NCBI RefSeq assembly: GCF_017356035.1
Contig: NZ_JAFIQX010000001.1
Location: forward strand, 124,001 to 188,000
Direction of reading: 5' to 3'
DNA: 64,000 nt
Origin: Longitalea luteola
GTDB lineage: Bacteria; Bacteroidota; Bacteroidia; Chitinophagales; Chitinophagaceae
Shown here in pieces: positions 35,558-44,740 of the stretch (its first letter is position 1; every line of letters begins with the position of its first letter). The position numbers and the translations under genes were made by a program. Below the pieces are notes generated by a model, which did not search any database, was not told the origin of the DNA, and worked only from the letters and a program-made list of their open reading frames with translations.

Positions 35558-38455
35558 TCACTTGTTCAGCAACGAAAGCAGCTCTGATTTGGTAATAGCG
35601 CTCAATATTGAATTTTCAGTTTTGATCAGTTTATCAGACAACTCTTTCTTGGTGTTTTGCAGCTTCACTATTTTCTCTTCTACCGTATCTGGAGTAATTA
35701 ACCGAACAGCCATTACATGTTTTTGCTGACCGATGCGGTAGCTGCGGTCAATGGCCTGGTTTTCTACAGCAGGGTTCCACCAGGGATCAACGATATACAC
35801 ATAGTCGGCTTCCGTTAAATTCAATCCCGTGCCACCTGCTTTTAAACTAATGAGAAATACCCTCACCGAAGCTTCCTGCTGAAAATTGCGTACGGCCGAT
35901 TCCCTGTTCTTCGTGTGGCCGGCCAGGTATTCGAAAGGGATGTTCCTCGCCTCCAGTTCTTTTTGAATGAGCGCAAGCATACTTACAAACTGTGAAAAGA
36001 TGAGGATTTTATGCTGTCTGCTTTTGCTTTCAATTTGTTCAAGCAGGATCTCGATTTTTGCAGAACCATCGCCCTGCAGCTTTTCGTCTTGCAGTAACCG
36101 GGGTGAGTTACAGATCTGCCGTAAGCGGGTAAGTCCGCGCAATACATGCATAGCGTTTTTCGGCAGATCTTCGGTGTCAAGACCCGAGAGATAATCGCGC
36201 AACTCCTTTTCACAGGCATCGTATACGGCCCGTTGTTCTTCGCCCATGGGGCAATAAACGATCATCTCTGTTTTTTCAGGTAATTCAGTAGCTACTTGTT
36301 TTTTGGTTCTTCTTAAAATAAAGGGGGCAACTTTATGTTGCAATTCAACTGCCCGCCGTTTTTCCTTAAACGTGTCGATGGGTGTAGAGTATATACTTTT
36401 AAAATGTTGTTTGCTGCCTAATAACCCGGGACAGGCGAATGACAGCTGTGCATACAGGTCAAATGTGTTGTTTTCGATCGGCGTGCCGGTAATAGCTATT
36501 TTGTTCCTCGATCTCAATAACCGTGCGGCCTGGTAACGCTGCGATTCAATGTTTTTGATGTTTTGTGATTCGTCGAGAAAGATATAGTTGAACATATAGT
36601 TCTTTAGGAATGTAATATCGGAGATCAGCGTGCCATAAGTGGTTAGGATAATTTCATATTGATCGAAGCCATCGGTGTTTTTTTGTCTGTCAGCGTTGTA
36701 TAGAGTCAGTACTTTTATTGAGGGCGCAAATTTGCTCACTTCTTCCTTCCAGTTGAACAGCAGTGATGTAGGCACAACCAGCAGATTGGTGTTTTGTTTT
36801 ACCCTGGTTCTTTGTAATAGAATAAATGCAATGATCTGCACTGATTTTCCTAAACCCATGTCATCGGCCAGGATGCCGCCAAAATTATGTTCGTCAATAA
36901 AATTCAACCAGTTTAAACCTTTACGCTGATAATGCCGTAAGGAACCATGCAAGCCCTCGGGAACAGCCACCTCTTTTACCGAGGATATATTAGCAATCTT
37001 TGCCGTGTACAGATCCAGTTCTTCCTGTACGCCTTCATCAAGCATATCCGCATCGTACAACTCCTTTACGCCAGAAAAATTTATTTTAGGGGTGACGAGT
37101 GTTTTGTCGATAATGTCGCCTGCAGCGAAATAAGCCGACAGCTTTTCGATCCATGCTGACGGCAGAATGCCCAGGGTTCCATCGCCCAGTTGCACAAATT
37201 TGTTTTTATTGCGAACCGCATGCTGTAACTGTGTAAGGGTGGCTACCTGTTTGCCAAAAGCGGCTTTTATTTCTGTATTGAACCAGTTGAGCCCGCTGGT
37301 TACATGAATAGCTATTTTGGCCCGGTGGCTGTTTAGTTTGTTGCCCTTTATTTTGTTGAACCCAAAAATGGTGATGCCTTCATTTTCCCAGGCTTCAAAA
37401 GCATTGAAGAACCATTCTTCCTGTAAGAAACGATCTTTATGCAGGTAGAAATAGCGCAAATCATTATCCAGCTGTTCAAGGAAATCAGGATGTTGTTGTA
37501 TTAGTAAGGCTATGAGCCGGCTTTCGGCTGCTTCATCCCGGTACATGATCTGTACTTTGCCTTCGGCATCGGTATAATATAATTGTCTTTTTGTACGAAC
37601 AGGAATTTCAACGTTGCCGTATTTTATTACGGGATCGATCATTACATAATTTCCCAGTTCACTCAGGTAGATCAGTTTTTCAACAGGCTGTTCCCCGCCG
37701 GATGGCAGCGTTTGTTCGGCGGTCGGGGAGGCTGCGTTCGAATAAAAGATCTGGATATGATCAGCGAGCGGCGTTAATATGGTTTGCTGGAAGCTTTTGA
37801 ATTTCGATTCATGGATGCGAATGAGGCCGTTGGTTTGTTTAAAGAAGCGCACCACGTTCAGGAAGTGGAAATTACCGATGGCATGCAGTGTATCCCTGTT
37901 CTGAAAGAAATAATCGTATTTCACCTGCAGATCGTTCCATTCAAATGGTTTACCATCGACGGTTACCTGCAGCGTTATTTCATAGAAAGCTTCTTTCCTG
38001 TTTACCCATAATGACAGCTCCCTTACCACGCTGCCCATATTTACCGGCTCAATGGAACCGGCGACAACTTTTTCCGAGAATACGGGATTATGGTAATAAA
38101 AGGGAAGTTGTAATGGATTCTTAATGATCGCTTTTAACGCGTTTATATCGGTGGAAGACCGCGTTCCGGTAGGATTGTTTTGAAACCGGGTGATGGCCGA
38201 AAAGAATTTCGCCTCATTGATATTTTCCGTTTTCAGCATTAGGTCTAACGGATTAACGAGGGTCAATGGATTTTTAATTTTTCCCGCCTGGGTAGTTTCT
38301 GCCTGGTATAACTCGATGTTTAATAGTTTATGGTATTTATACAGCTTGAGTACGATAAACAATTGGGTGTTGTTGTCAGCGAAGTTTACCGCCAGGAAAG
38401 GTTCTTCTTTCGGCAATAACTGCTGAAAATCGCTCATGAATGCTGATGTAGCCAT
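35558..38455 (-). CDS. SNF2-family DNA helicase/translocase
   Basis: The 965-residue protein has an N-terminal region of about 500 residues that is poorly conserved (a bacterial SNF2-associated region), then the two RecA-like helicase lobes. Motif I is ILADDMGLGKSVQII near residue 530-545, motif II LDESQNIKN near 628, motif III AITGTPIENN, and in the second lobe GLNLTEADYVYIVDPWWNP and AIDRSYRIGQ. The family uses ATP to move along duplex DNA and remodel bound proteins; bacterial relatives include RapA-type and HepA-type proteins. Motif II reads DESQ rather than DEAH. It is monocistronic, with rnhA downstream on the same strand at its 5' side. Confidence 0.93.
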   Translation of the reverse strand: MATSAFMSDFQQLLPKEEPFLAVNFADNNTQLFIVLKLYKYHKLLNIELYQAETTQAGKIKNPLTLVNPLDLMLKTENINEAKFFSAITRFQNNPTGTRSSTDINALKAIIKNPLQLPFYYHNPVFSEKVVAGSIEPVNMGSVVRELSLWVNRKEAFYEITLQVTVDGKPFEWNDLQVKYDYFFQNRDTLHAIGNFHFLNVVRFFKQTNGLIRIHESKFKSFQQTILTPLADHIQIFYSNAASPTAEQTLPSGGEQPVEKLIYLSELGNYVMIDPVIKYGNVEIPVRTKRQLYYTDAEGKVQIMYRDEAAESRLIALLIQQHPDFLEQLDNDLRYFYLHKDRFLQEEWFFNAFEAWENEGITIFGFNKIKGNKLNSHRAKIAIHVTSGLNWFNTEIKAAFGKQVATLTQLQHAVRNKNKFVQLGDGTLGILPSAWIEKLSAYFAAGDIIDKTLVTPKINFSGVKELYDADMLDEGVQEELDLYTAKIANISSVKEVAVPEGLHGSLRHYQRKGLNWLNFIDEHNFGGILADDMGLGKSVQIIAFILLQRTRVKQNTNLLVVPTSLLFNWKEEVSKFAPSIKVLTLYNADRQKNTDGFDQYEIILTTYGTLISDITFLKNYMFNYIFLDESQNIKNIESQRYQAARLLRSRNKIAITGTPIENNTFDLYAQLSFACPGLLGSKQHFKSIYSTPIDTFKEKRRAVELQHKVAPFILRRTKKQVATELPEKTEMIVYCPMGEEQRAVYDACEKELRDYLSGLDTEDLPKNAMHVLRGLTRLRQICNSPRLLQDEKLQGDGSAKIEILLEQIESKSRQHKILIFSQFVSMLALIQKELEARNIPFEYLAGHTKNRESAVRNFQQEASVRVFLISLKAGGTGLNLTEADYVYIVDPWWNPAVENQAIDRSYRIGQQKHVMAVRLITPDTVEEKIVKLQNTKKELSDKLIKTENSILSAITKSELLSLLNK

Positions 38456-38498
38456 AGGAGGTTAGCTCCGGAATTTTTGTTGTTTCACGTTTTCCTTT

Positions 38499-38972
38499 TC
38501 ACGAATTTTCAAATCCCACATCATCCAACAAATTGCCGCCATCGGCTGCAGCGGTGGCTAATTGATCGCAGCGATTGTTAAATGGATTATCGGCATGGCC
38601 TTTCACCCATACAAACCGGATCTGGTGTTTTTGCATCAATTTATAGAAGCGGGTCCACAGGTCTTTATTCTTTTTGCCCCCTTTGAAATCGGTGGCGATC
38701 CAGTTCTTCAGCCAGCCTTCCATCACCGCTTTTACCACATACTGACTATCGGAATAAATGGTGATCTTCAATCCCTCCCGGTTCAGGGCTTCCAGCGCGG
38801 CGATCACCGCCATCAATTCCATCCGGTTATTGGTAGTGCGGCGGTAACCGGCTGATAGTTCCTTGCGGCTGCTGCCCCATTGTAATATGGCGCCATAACC
38901 GCCAGGGCCTGGATTTCCACGGGACGCGCCATCAGTATAAATTACCAGTTCTTTATTTGCAGAAGTTGCCAA
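38499..38972 (-). CDS. rnhA: Ribonuclease HI
   Basis: The 157-residue protein starts with a TTG codon at 38972 (ATG is absent in this frame before IYTDGAS). The catalytic carboxylates are all visible: VIYTDGASRGNPGPGG (first Asp, near residue 13), NRMELMAVIAAL (Glu, near 48), IYSDSQYVVKAV (Asp, near 71) and VWVKGHADNPFNNRCD (final Asp, near 135). It cuts RNA in RNA-DNA hybrids during replication and R-loop removal. The N-terminus is short and standard. It lies between the carboxylase gene and the SNF2 gene on the same strand but with spacers, so operon membership is uncertain. Confidence 0.95.
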   Translation of the reverse strand: MATSANKELVIYTDGASRGNPGPGGYGAILQWGSSRKELSAGYRRTTNNRMELMAVIAALEALNREGLKITIYSDSQYVVKAVMEGWLKNWIATDFKGGKKNKDLWTRFYKLMQKHQIRFVWVKGHADNPFNNRCDQLATAAADGGNLLDDVGFENS

Positions 38973-39008
38973 ATTGAATACAAATTAGTGATTTGGACCG
39001 GCAAGATA

Positions 39009-40637
39009 CTATACCTGAATGACTCCCGTATTAAAAGCTGGTATATCCGGATTGTGATTGGCGGCCGCCAGGCTTTCCGAGATAATTTGCCTTGTTTGCG
39101 CCGGATCAATAATGGCATCTACCCATAACCGGGCAGCGGCATAATAAGGGGTGGTTTGTTTTTCGTACCGGCCCTTGATGTCGTTCAACAGCTTTTGTTC
39201 TTCTTCGGGGGAAACAGTGCTGCCTTTGGCTTTCATGGCGCTTACCTGTATCTGTAACAGGGTTTTGGCAGCCTGTTCGCCGCCCATTACGGCGATCTTT
39301 GCACTGGGCCAGGCATAGATGAATCGTGGGTCATAGGCCTTACCACACATGGCATAATTTCCTGCGCCATAAGAATTGCCTACAATGACCGTGATCTTTG
39401 GCACTACCGAATTGGCTACTGCATTCACCATTTTGGCACCATCTTTTATGATACCCGCATGTTCACTTCGCGAACCCACCATAAAACCGGTTACATCCTG
39501 CAAAAATACCAGCGGAATTTTTTTCTGGTTACAGTTCATGATAAAACGCGCTGCTTTGTCGGCGCTGTCGTTGTAAATGACGCCGCCCATCTGCATTTCG
39601 CCTTTGGCGCTTTTGACCATCGTACGTTGATTGGCTACAATACCCACAGCCCATCCATCGATGCGGGCATACCCGCAGAGAATGGTTTTGCCATAATCCT
39701 GTTTGAACTGCTCAAATACCGAGTCATCGGTGAGATGCTCAATGATCTGAAGCATATCATAGGGGCGGGTAGGGTCGGCCGGAATAATGCCATAAATATC
39801 CCCGGAATTCTTTTTTGGCGGTTTGGGTTTGCTGCGATCAAAACCGGCTTTGGGCGTTTGTCCCAGTTTTGACATGATCTTCTTGACCTGGTCGAGGCAT
39901 TCTTCCTCGGTCTTGAATTTATAATCAGCAATTCCACTGATGGCGTTATGTGTTACGGCGCCGCCCAATGCTTCGGCTTCAATGCTTTCGCCAATAGCTG
40001 CTTTTACAAGGTAAGGTCCGGCCAGGAAGATGGAACCATTACCTTCTACCATCAAAGTTTCATCGCTCATGATAGGCAGGTAGGCGCCACCTGCCACGCA
40101 GGCGCCCATCACTGCTGCAATTTGTGTAATGCCCATAGCGCTCATGCGCGCATTGTTCCTGAATATTCTTCCAAAATGTTCTTTATCGGGAAAGATCTCG
40201 TCCTGCATGGGTAGGAACACGCCGGCGCTGTCGACCAGATAAATGACCGGCAAATGATTTTCCATGGCGATCTCCTGCAGGCGAAGGTTCTTTTTACCAG
40301 TGATGGGAAACCACGCGCCAGCCTTTACAGTTTGATCATTGGCCAGGATGATGCATTGGCGTCCGCTCACATAACCTACGCCGGCAACTGTGCCTGCGGC
40401 CGGACAGCCCCCTTGTTCTTCATACATATCCCAACCGGCAAAAGCGCCAATTTCGACAAACGGTGTATTTGCATCGAGCAGGTAACTGATACGTTCGCGT
40501 GCTGTTAATTTGTTCTTTTCTTTCTGCCTGGCAATCGCTTTTTTACCACCACCCAGAGCTACCTGTGCAAAACGTTGCTTCATTTCGCTGAGCGCCCGCT
40601 TCATTACATCTTCGTTCTTGTTAAATTCCAAATTCAT
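39009..40637 (-). CDS. Acyl-CoA carboxylase, carboxyltransferase subunit
   Basis: The 542-residue protein has the two crotonase-like halves typical of biotin-dependent carboxyltransferase beta subunits. Early signatures include KLTARERISYLLDANTPFVE and GTVAGVGYVSGRQC. The central block has YLVDSAGVFLPMQDEIFPD, and later PLVFLQDVTGFMVG and NSYGAGNYAMCGKAYDPRF, with the oxyanion-hole Gly residues. It transfers carboxyl from carboxybiotin to an acyl-CoA; length and residues suggest methylcrotonyl- or propionyl-CoA carboxylase, but the two cannot be told apart here. No biotin carboxylase gene is adjacent. The 5' flank is occupied by a GCTAATGTG repeat. Confidence 0.9.
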   Translation of the reverse strand: MNLEFNKNEDVMKRALSEMKQRFAQVALGGGKKAIARQKEKNKLTARERISYLLDANTPFVEIGAFAGWDMYEEQGGCPAAGTVAGVGYVSGRQCIILANDQTVKAGAWFPITGKKNLRLQEIAMENHLPVIYLVDSAGVFLPMQDEIFPDKEHFGRIFRNNARMSAMGITQIAAVMGACVAGGAYLPIMSDETLMVEGNGSIFLAGPYLVKAAIGESIEAEALGGAVTHNAISGIADYKFKTEEECLDQVKKIMSKLGQTPKAGFDRSKPKPPKKNSGDIYGIIPADPTRPYDMLQIIEHLTDDSVFEQFKQDYGKTILCGYARIDGWAVGIVANQRTMVKSAKGEMQMGGVIYNDSADKAARFIMNCNQKKIPLVFLQDVTGFMVGSRSEHAGIIKDGAKMVNAVANSVVPKITVIVGNSYGAGNYAMCGKAYDPRFIYAWPSAKIAVMGGEQAAKTLLQIQVSAMKAKGSTVSPEEEQKLLNDIKGRYEKQTTPYYAAARLWVDAIIDPAQTRQIISESLAAANHNPDIPAFNTGVIQV

Positions 40638-40640
40638 AGT

Positions 40641-40747
40641 TTGCTAATGTTAATGTGCTAATATGCTAATCGGCTTATGTGCTAATGCTCAAGGATCCTT
40701 ATCTGCATTTCATTAGCATAATATCACATTAGCAAATTAGCTAATTA
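40641..40747. repeat. GCTAATGTG-type inverted repeat element
   Basis: The left arm at 40641-40688 holds iterated GCTAATGTGCTAAT words and the right arm at 40709-40747 their reverse complements (CACATTAGCAAATTAGC). The element fills the whole space between the carboxylase start and the stop codon of the O-methyltransferase gene, and the right arm runs through that stop (40745-40747). Confidence 0.8.
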
Positions 40748-41410
40748 TTTTACAACGGCGAGCGCCATTCCATCGTATTCTTTTACACCTACCATTTGCA
40801 GAATAGTGGCGGTGACCTGCGTGTTCGCGCCGAGCATGGCATTGAAACGTTGCGCACCGGCTACTGCTTCATTGGCCGGTGCTGCATCCAGCACCTTGCC
40901 TTCGCGGATCACATTGTCCGCAACAATTAGTGTACCGGACCTCGATAACCGAAGCGCCCATTGAAAGTAATCGGCATACGGTGGTTTATCGGCATCAATA
41001 AAGATCATATCAAACGGACCGGCTCCTTCCTGTACCAGCTCCGGCAGTATAGATAGTGCCTTGCCGGTTCTGATCTGCACCTGTGATGCCAATCCCGCCC
41101 GCTCTATGTTCTTCTGAGCCACCGCAGCATGTTTGGGGTCTGCTTCGAGTGTGATGAGCCGGCCATCTTTGGGAAGCGCCCTGGCCATCCAGATAGTGCT
41201 GTAGCCTGCCAGTGTTCCAAGTTCAAGAATGTTCCTGGCATTACATAACAAGGCCATTATTTGCAGGAATTTACCCTGGTTGGGTGATATGCTGATGGCA
41301 GGCATACCGGCTTCTTTTAACGATTGCGTAGCAGCCACCAGGGCTTCATCTTCATGGGCAAGCAGATCGCTGATATAATGATCAACAGATTCAAACAATT
41401 GATTATTCAT
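40745..41410 (-). CDS. Class I SAM-dependent O-methyltransferase
   Basis: The 221-residue protein has the O-methyltransferase 3 (catechol/caffeoyl-CoA type) pattern: FLQIMALLCNARNILELGTL with the SAM-binding ELGTLAGYSTIW near residues 64-75, LITLEADPKHAAVAQKNIER near 87-105, and MIFIDADKPPYADYF near 139-153, where the Asp residues bind a divalent metal. It transfers a methyl group from S-adenosylmethionine to a hydroxyl of an unknown acceptor in the cytosol. It overlaps the hypothetical gene upstream by 4 nt (ATGA), so the two are translationally coupled. Confidence 0.92.
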   Translation of the reverse strand: MNNQLFESVDHYISDLLAHEDEALVAATQSLKEAGMPAISISPNQGKFLQIMALLCNARNILELGTLAGYSTIWMARALPKDGRLITLEADPKHAAVAQKNIERAGLASQVQIRTGKALSILPELVQEGAGPFDMIFIDADKPPYADYFQWALRLSRSGTLIVADNVIREGKVLDAAPANEAVAGAQRFNAMLGANTQVTATILQMVGVKEYDGMALAVVK

Positions 41411-42039
41411 TGTGAATTTCCGGTATTTGTTTTTATGAATTCTACCAAAGTGAATATATTGTTCTCAAGGTGGTATTGCTTTAATTTTTCCTGAATAGCC
41501 GGATAATCTGAAAAGAAAGTTAACAGTTTTTGTTTTGCCTGCTCATATTTCTTTTCCCTCATTCTGATGTAGAGCGGAAAGGCAGCGTATTCCGGATTTT
41601 CTTCCCTGGTCTTTTCGAAGATCAGATTGGGATAGGTTACAAAACCACCTTGCAGCGCATCATACCCATAATACAACACATAATAAATATTGATCTTCCC
41701 TGAATAAACTACCTGGGCAAAAGTGTGTTTTAATTTCGACATTTTGTTTAGCAAGGCATAGTCTTCTCCATACACTTCGAGGTTCGTCAGCGTCTTGAAT
41801 TGCAAACTATCTGTTGAAAATCCCTGAAGATCATTAACCCCGTATCTTTCTTCCTGTTCTTCTGTTATTTTGAACCGCAGCTTTTCATTAGGGGAGGGAA
41901 ACCACCTGATCAATCCCTTTTTTTGCGTAGCATCTTTTAATACGATCGTACCTGGAACGAATTGTTTGGCAAAGGGATAATTTTGAGCGCGTACAGACCA
42001 GGTAATGAATATACTCACAATAAAAATTAAACTTTTCAT
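41407..42039 (-). CDS. Exported protein of unknown function
   Basis: The 210-residue protein has a signal peptide (MKSLIFIVSIFITWSVRAQ) and no lipobox, so it is probably periplasmic. The mature part is mixed alpha/beta with many charged residues (GLIRWFPSPNEKLRF, KMSKLKHTFAQVV, RMREKKYEQAKQKLL). It ends NTGNSQ. No domain was recognised. Its stop overlaps the start of the methyltransferase gene by 4 nt, but the exported and cytosolic products are unlikely to work in one reaction. Its 5' side is occupied by another GCTAATGTG element. Confidence 0.72.
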   Translation of the reverse strand: MKSLIFIVSIFITWSVRAQNYPFAKQFVPGTIVLKDATQKKGLIRWFPSPNEKLRFKITEEQEERYGVNDLQGFSTDSLQFKTLTNLEVYGEDYALLNKMSKLKHTFAQVVYSGKINIYYVLYYGYDALQGGFVTYPNLIFEKTREENPEYAAFPLYIRMREKKYEQAKQKLLTFFSDYPAIQEKLKQYHLENNIFTLVEFIKTNTGNSQ

Positions 42040-42069
42040 AGTAGTATTATTATTGTGAATATAAAGAAT

Positions 42070-42206
42070 AATGTGATAATGTGCTAATTTGCTAATGGGC
42101 TAAGGCTAATGAATACAGGCTAAGGTGTATGCTTCTCGTGAACGTTGTGAGGCTCTGAAACTGCCCTCATTTGGGGAATTAGCACATTAGCTAATTATCA
42201 CATTGG
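42070..42206. repeat. GCTAATGTG-type inverted repeat element
   Basis: The left arm 42070-42100 (AATGTGATAATGTGCTAATT...) and right arm 42177-42206 (AATTAGCACATTAGCTAATT...) are imperfect reverse complements separated by about 75 nt. The element lies between the divergent hypothetical and DUF3810 genes, and the right arm ends 14 nt before the DUF3810 start codon. Any promoter for either gene would have to be inside it. Confidence 0.75.
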
Positions 42207-42219
42207 CAAAATAACATTT

Positions 42220-43299
42220 ATGTGGAGGAAAAAAACTGCCTGGTTGATCTTATTAGGATTGGCAATAATTATTAAAATCTTTTCTTTATTCCCCAATGCT
42301 GTGGAAACCTATTATGCTACGGGGATATATCCTGTCATTTCGAAGCTCCAGCGTTTATTGTTCGGCTGGCTGCCTTTTAGCGTGGGCGATATCTTCTACG
42401 GGCTGATCATTATCTGGCTATTAAATAAAGTGTATCAGACTACGCGCAAGATCGTAAAAAAGCAAACGAATAAAAAGTACTGGCTGCATGCCCTGCTGCA
42501 AATAGCGTTTGCCGTAGTAGTGGTTTACGTCTCGTTTAATGCATTATGGGGTTTGAATTATAACCGGCGCGGGGTAGCTTACCAGTTAGACCTGAAAGTG
42601 GAGCGGTATTCAAAAGACGACCTGGTACACCTGATGCAGCAGCTGGTTGTACGGCTGAACAGCCTCGATACGGTGGCCCGGGTTAACCGGAAAATGCTGC
42701 AACGCAAGCAGAACCTGTTTAACGGCGCCACATCGGCGTATGAGCAACTGGCGCAAAAAGATGCGCATTTCACGTATTCTTTTAAATCGGTAAAACCTTC
42801 TCTATACAGTTACCTGGGCAATTATCTCGGTTATACCGGTTATTATAATCCGTTCAGCGGTGAGGCGCAGGTAAATACCACAGTACCTTTATTTGTGCAG
42901 CCATTTACCACCTGTCATGAAATAGGGCATCAGCTGGGGTATGCCAAAGAGAATGAAGCCAATTTTGCAGGGTATCTTTCCGCCAAATCATCGCAGGATC
43001 CCCTGTTCCGGTATTCGGTTTATTTTGATCTGTACAGTTATTCGAGGTATTATCTATATGCACAGGATTCAGTGGCTGCCAAACAGCTGGATGCGCAATT
43101 GCCGCCGGGCATTAAAGCAGATTATAAGGAATTAAGAGAATTCGTAAAGAAACATCGCAACCCTGTAGAGCTGATCATCGACCACCTGTACGGGCAATAC
43201 CTGAAAGCCAATGAGCAGCCAGGCGGAAAGTTAAGTTACAACGAGGTGGTCGCCTGGCTGGTGGCGTACTACAAAAAGTTTGGAGCGGAAGCTATATAG
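42220..43299 (+). CDS. DUF3810 membrane protein with HExxH metallopeptidase motif
   Basis: The 359-residue protein starts with two or three membrane helices (WLILLGLAIIIKIFSLF, IFYGLIIIWLLN, ALLQIAFAVVVVYVSFNALW) within residues 1-110, then a mostly soluble part. HEIGH at 233-237 followed by KENEANFAGYL near 243-253 gives the zinc-binding HExxH...E pattern of a metallopeptidase, in the motif TCHEIGHQLGYAKENEANF. DUF3810 is a Bacteroidota family with predicted peptidase activity and no known substrate. The soluble domain should face the periplasm given the charged loop after the third helix, though topology is inferred. Confidence 0.87.
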   Translation: MWRKKTAWLILLGLAIIIKIFSLFPNAVETYYATGIYPVISKLQRLLFGWLPFSVGDIFYGLIIIWLLNKVYQTTRKIVKKQTNKKYWLHALLQIAFAVVVVYVSFNALWGLNYNRRGVAYQLDLKVERYSKDDLVHLMQQLVVRLNSLDTVARVNRKMLQRKQNLFNGATSAYEQLAQKDAHFTYSFKSVKPSLYSYLGNYLGYTGYYNPFSGEAQVNTTVPLFVQPFTTCHEIGHQLGYAKENEANFAGYLSAKSSQDPLFRYSVYFDLYSYSRYYLYAQDSVAAKQLDAQLPPGIKADYKELREFVKKHRNPVELIIDHLYGQYLKANEQPGGKLSYNEVVAWLVAYYKKFGAEAI

Positions 43300-43340
43300 G
43301 CTTGCCTAGGGGTGAAGTGATACATGGTAATGTGGTGCGG

Positions 43341-43473
43341 CCAATTAGCTAATTTGCTAATGTGCTAATTCTTCAAATGCCGGCCGCCCCTATAAAAGCG
43401 AAACTCAGGTGAAGCAGCCTTGTAGCCTGTATTTTTTATTAGCACATTAGCAAATTATCACATCAGCACATTA
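43341..43473. repeat. GCTAATGTG-type inverted repeat element
   Basis: The left arm 43341-43370 (CCAATTAGCTAATTTGC...) and right arm 43438-43473 (ATTAGCACATTAGCAAATT...) are reverse complements with a 67-nt interior. The reverse complement of the right arm matches the third copy of the 86-bp repeat (21266-21301) at about 34 of 36 positions, showing one dispersed family. The right arm includes the dcd stop codon (43471-43473). Confidence 0.8.
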
Positions 43474-44007
43474 AAATTTGTTCTTCCACATCATACTTTC
43501 AACCGGTTTGTCGGGCTGACCGCTGTATTTGGCGTCTTTTTTCTGATTGTATTTTATGGCAATGTCTCCGTCCACGGGGAAATAGATCAATTGCCCGATA
43601 GGCATGCCTTTGTACACTTTCACGGGCTGTTTTACCGAGATCTCGAGGGTCCAGTTGCCGCAAAAACCCACGTCGCCCTTACCGGCGGTGGCATGAATAT
43701 CGATCCCCAGCCGGCCTGTGGAAGATTTTCCCTCCAGGAAGGGCACGTGCGCATGGGTTTCGGTATATTCTTCCGTGACCCCGAGGTAAAATATGTGCGG
43801 ATAAAGCACGAAACCATCGTCGGGGATCTCGAAATACTCGATTTCATTGTGTTTCTTGGCGTCCAGGATATGCTCCCGGTAGGTAGCCAGGTATTTCCCC
43901 AGGTGTACATCGTACGAATTACTGCCCAGGCATTCTCTTTTATAGGGTTCAATGCGGATGCTGCCTTTCTCAATTTCTTCCAGTATGCGTTTATCCGACA
44001 AGATCAT
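43471..44007 (-). CDS. dcd: dCTP deaminase
   Basis: The 178-residue protein matches dCTP deaminases: RILEEIEKGSIRIEPYKRE, GSNSYDVHLGKYLATY near residues 29-44, LEGKSSTGRLGIDIHATAGKG near 91-111, where the Ser-Ser-Thr-Gly-Arg loop binds the triphosphate, and NWTLEISVKQPVKVYKGMPIGQL, carrying the catalytic Glu. The enzyme deaminates dCTP to dUTP for dTTP synthesis. It is transcribed divergently from the phosphopantetheinyl transferase gene, with about 88 bp between starts. Whether this member also hydrolyses dUTP cannot be read from the sequence. Confidence 0.94.
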   Translation of the reverse strand: MILSDKRILEEIEKGSIRIEPYKRECLGSNSYDVHLGKYLATYREHILDAKKHNEIEYFEIPDDGFVLYPHIFYLGVTEEYTETHAHVPFLEGKSSTGRLGIDIHATAGKGDVGFCGNWTLEISVKQPVKVYKGMPIGQLIYFPVDGDIAIKYNQKKDAKYSGQPDKPVESMMWKNKF

Positions 44008-44095
44008 GTGATGTGATTAGTTTATATTTGATTGTTGTTTAACAGACATTTGCTGCCCTTGAAAATTGGTGCAATGTAAAATCTAAAACGCTACT

Positions 44096-44740
44096 GTGGC
44101 ATTGTTTTATCAACATAATATTAACGAAAATACAAAATTGGGCATCTGGCGTATAGAAGAGCCGGAAGCGTTTTACCTCGAAAAAGTACCGCTGAAAAAA
44201 GGTGTATCCCACCCTTATAAACGGTTACAGCACCTGGCGGGCCGGTTTCTGCTGCCCACTTTGTATGAGGATTTTCCGTTGGAAGAGATCCTGGTGGCCG
44301 ACACCCGCAAGCCCTTTCTGGAAAGTGAGCAGTACCATTTTTCCATCTCCCATGGCGGTAATTTCGCCGCGGCCATTGTGAGCAGCAAAAGCCGGGTAGG
44401 CGTGGATATTGAACTTGTTTCTCCCCGCATCATCGCCATCTCCCATAAGTTCCTGCATCACGATGAAAAGGTGTTCCTGAATGACTGGATCCACCTGACC
44501 AAAATGCACCTGGAGCTCACCACCGTACTTTGGAGCGCCAAGGAGGCCATTTATAAATGGTATGGCCATGGCGAGCTCGATTTCAGACAGCATATGCAGC
44601 TGAACGGCGCCATCACCTTCAAGGCAGATGAAACCATTGTGCTTCCCTTTGTGTTCAAGAAACGGGAACCAGTTGCCCTCACCGTGGAGGCAAGAATATT
44701 TGACCAGCTGGCGCTGGCCTGGGTACTTACCGAGGGCTGA
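44096..44740 (+). CDS. 4'-phosphopantetheinyl transferase superfamily protein
   Basis: The 214-residue protein starts with GTG at 44096 (MALFYQHNINENTK). SRVGVDIELVSPRI near residues 99-112 carries the Asp and Glu magnesium ligands, and VLWSAKEAIYKWYG near 143-156 the WxxKEA motif. This is the Sfp-type signature. It attaches phosphopantetheine from coenzyme A to acyl carrier or peptidyl carrier proteins. At 214 residues it is of the usual Sfp/EntD size and may serve fatty acid or secondary-metabolite synthases. No synthase gene is nearby. An ATG within the first codons was not found. Confidence 0.9.
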   Translation: MALFYQHNINENTKLGIWRIEEPEAFYLEKVPLKKGVSHPYKRLQHLAGRFLLPTLYEDFPLEEILVADTRKPFLESEQYHFSISHGGNFAAAIVSSKSRVGVDIELVSPRIIAISHKFLHHDEKVFLNDWIHLTKMHLELTTVLWSAKEAIYKWYGHGELDFRQHMQLNGAITFKADETIVLPFVFKKREPVALTVEARIFDQLALAWVLTEG

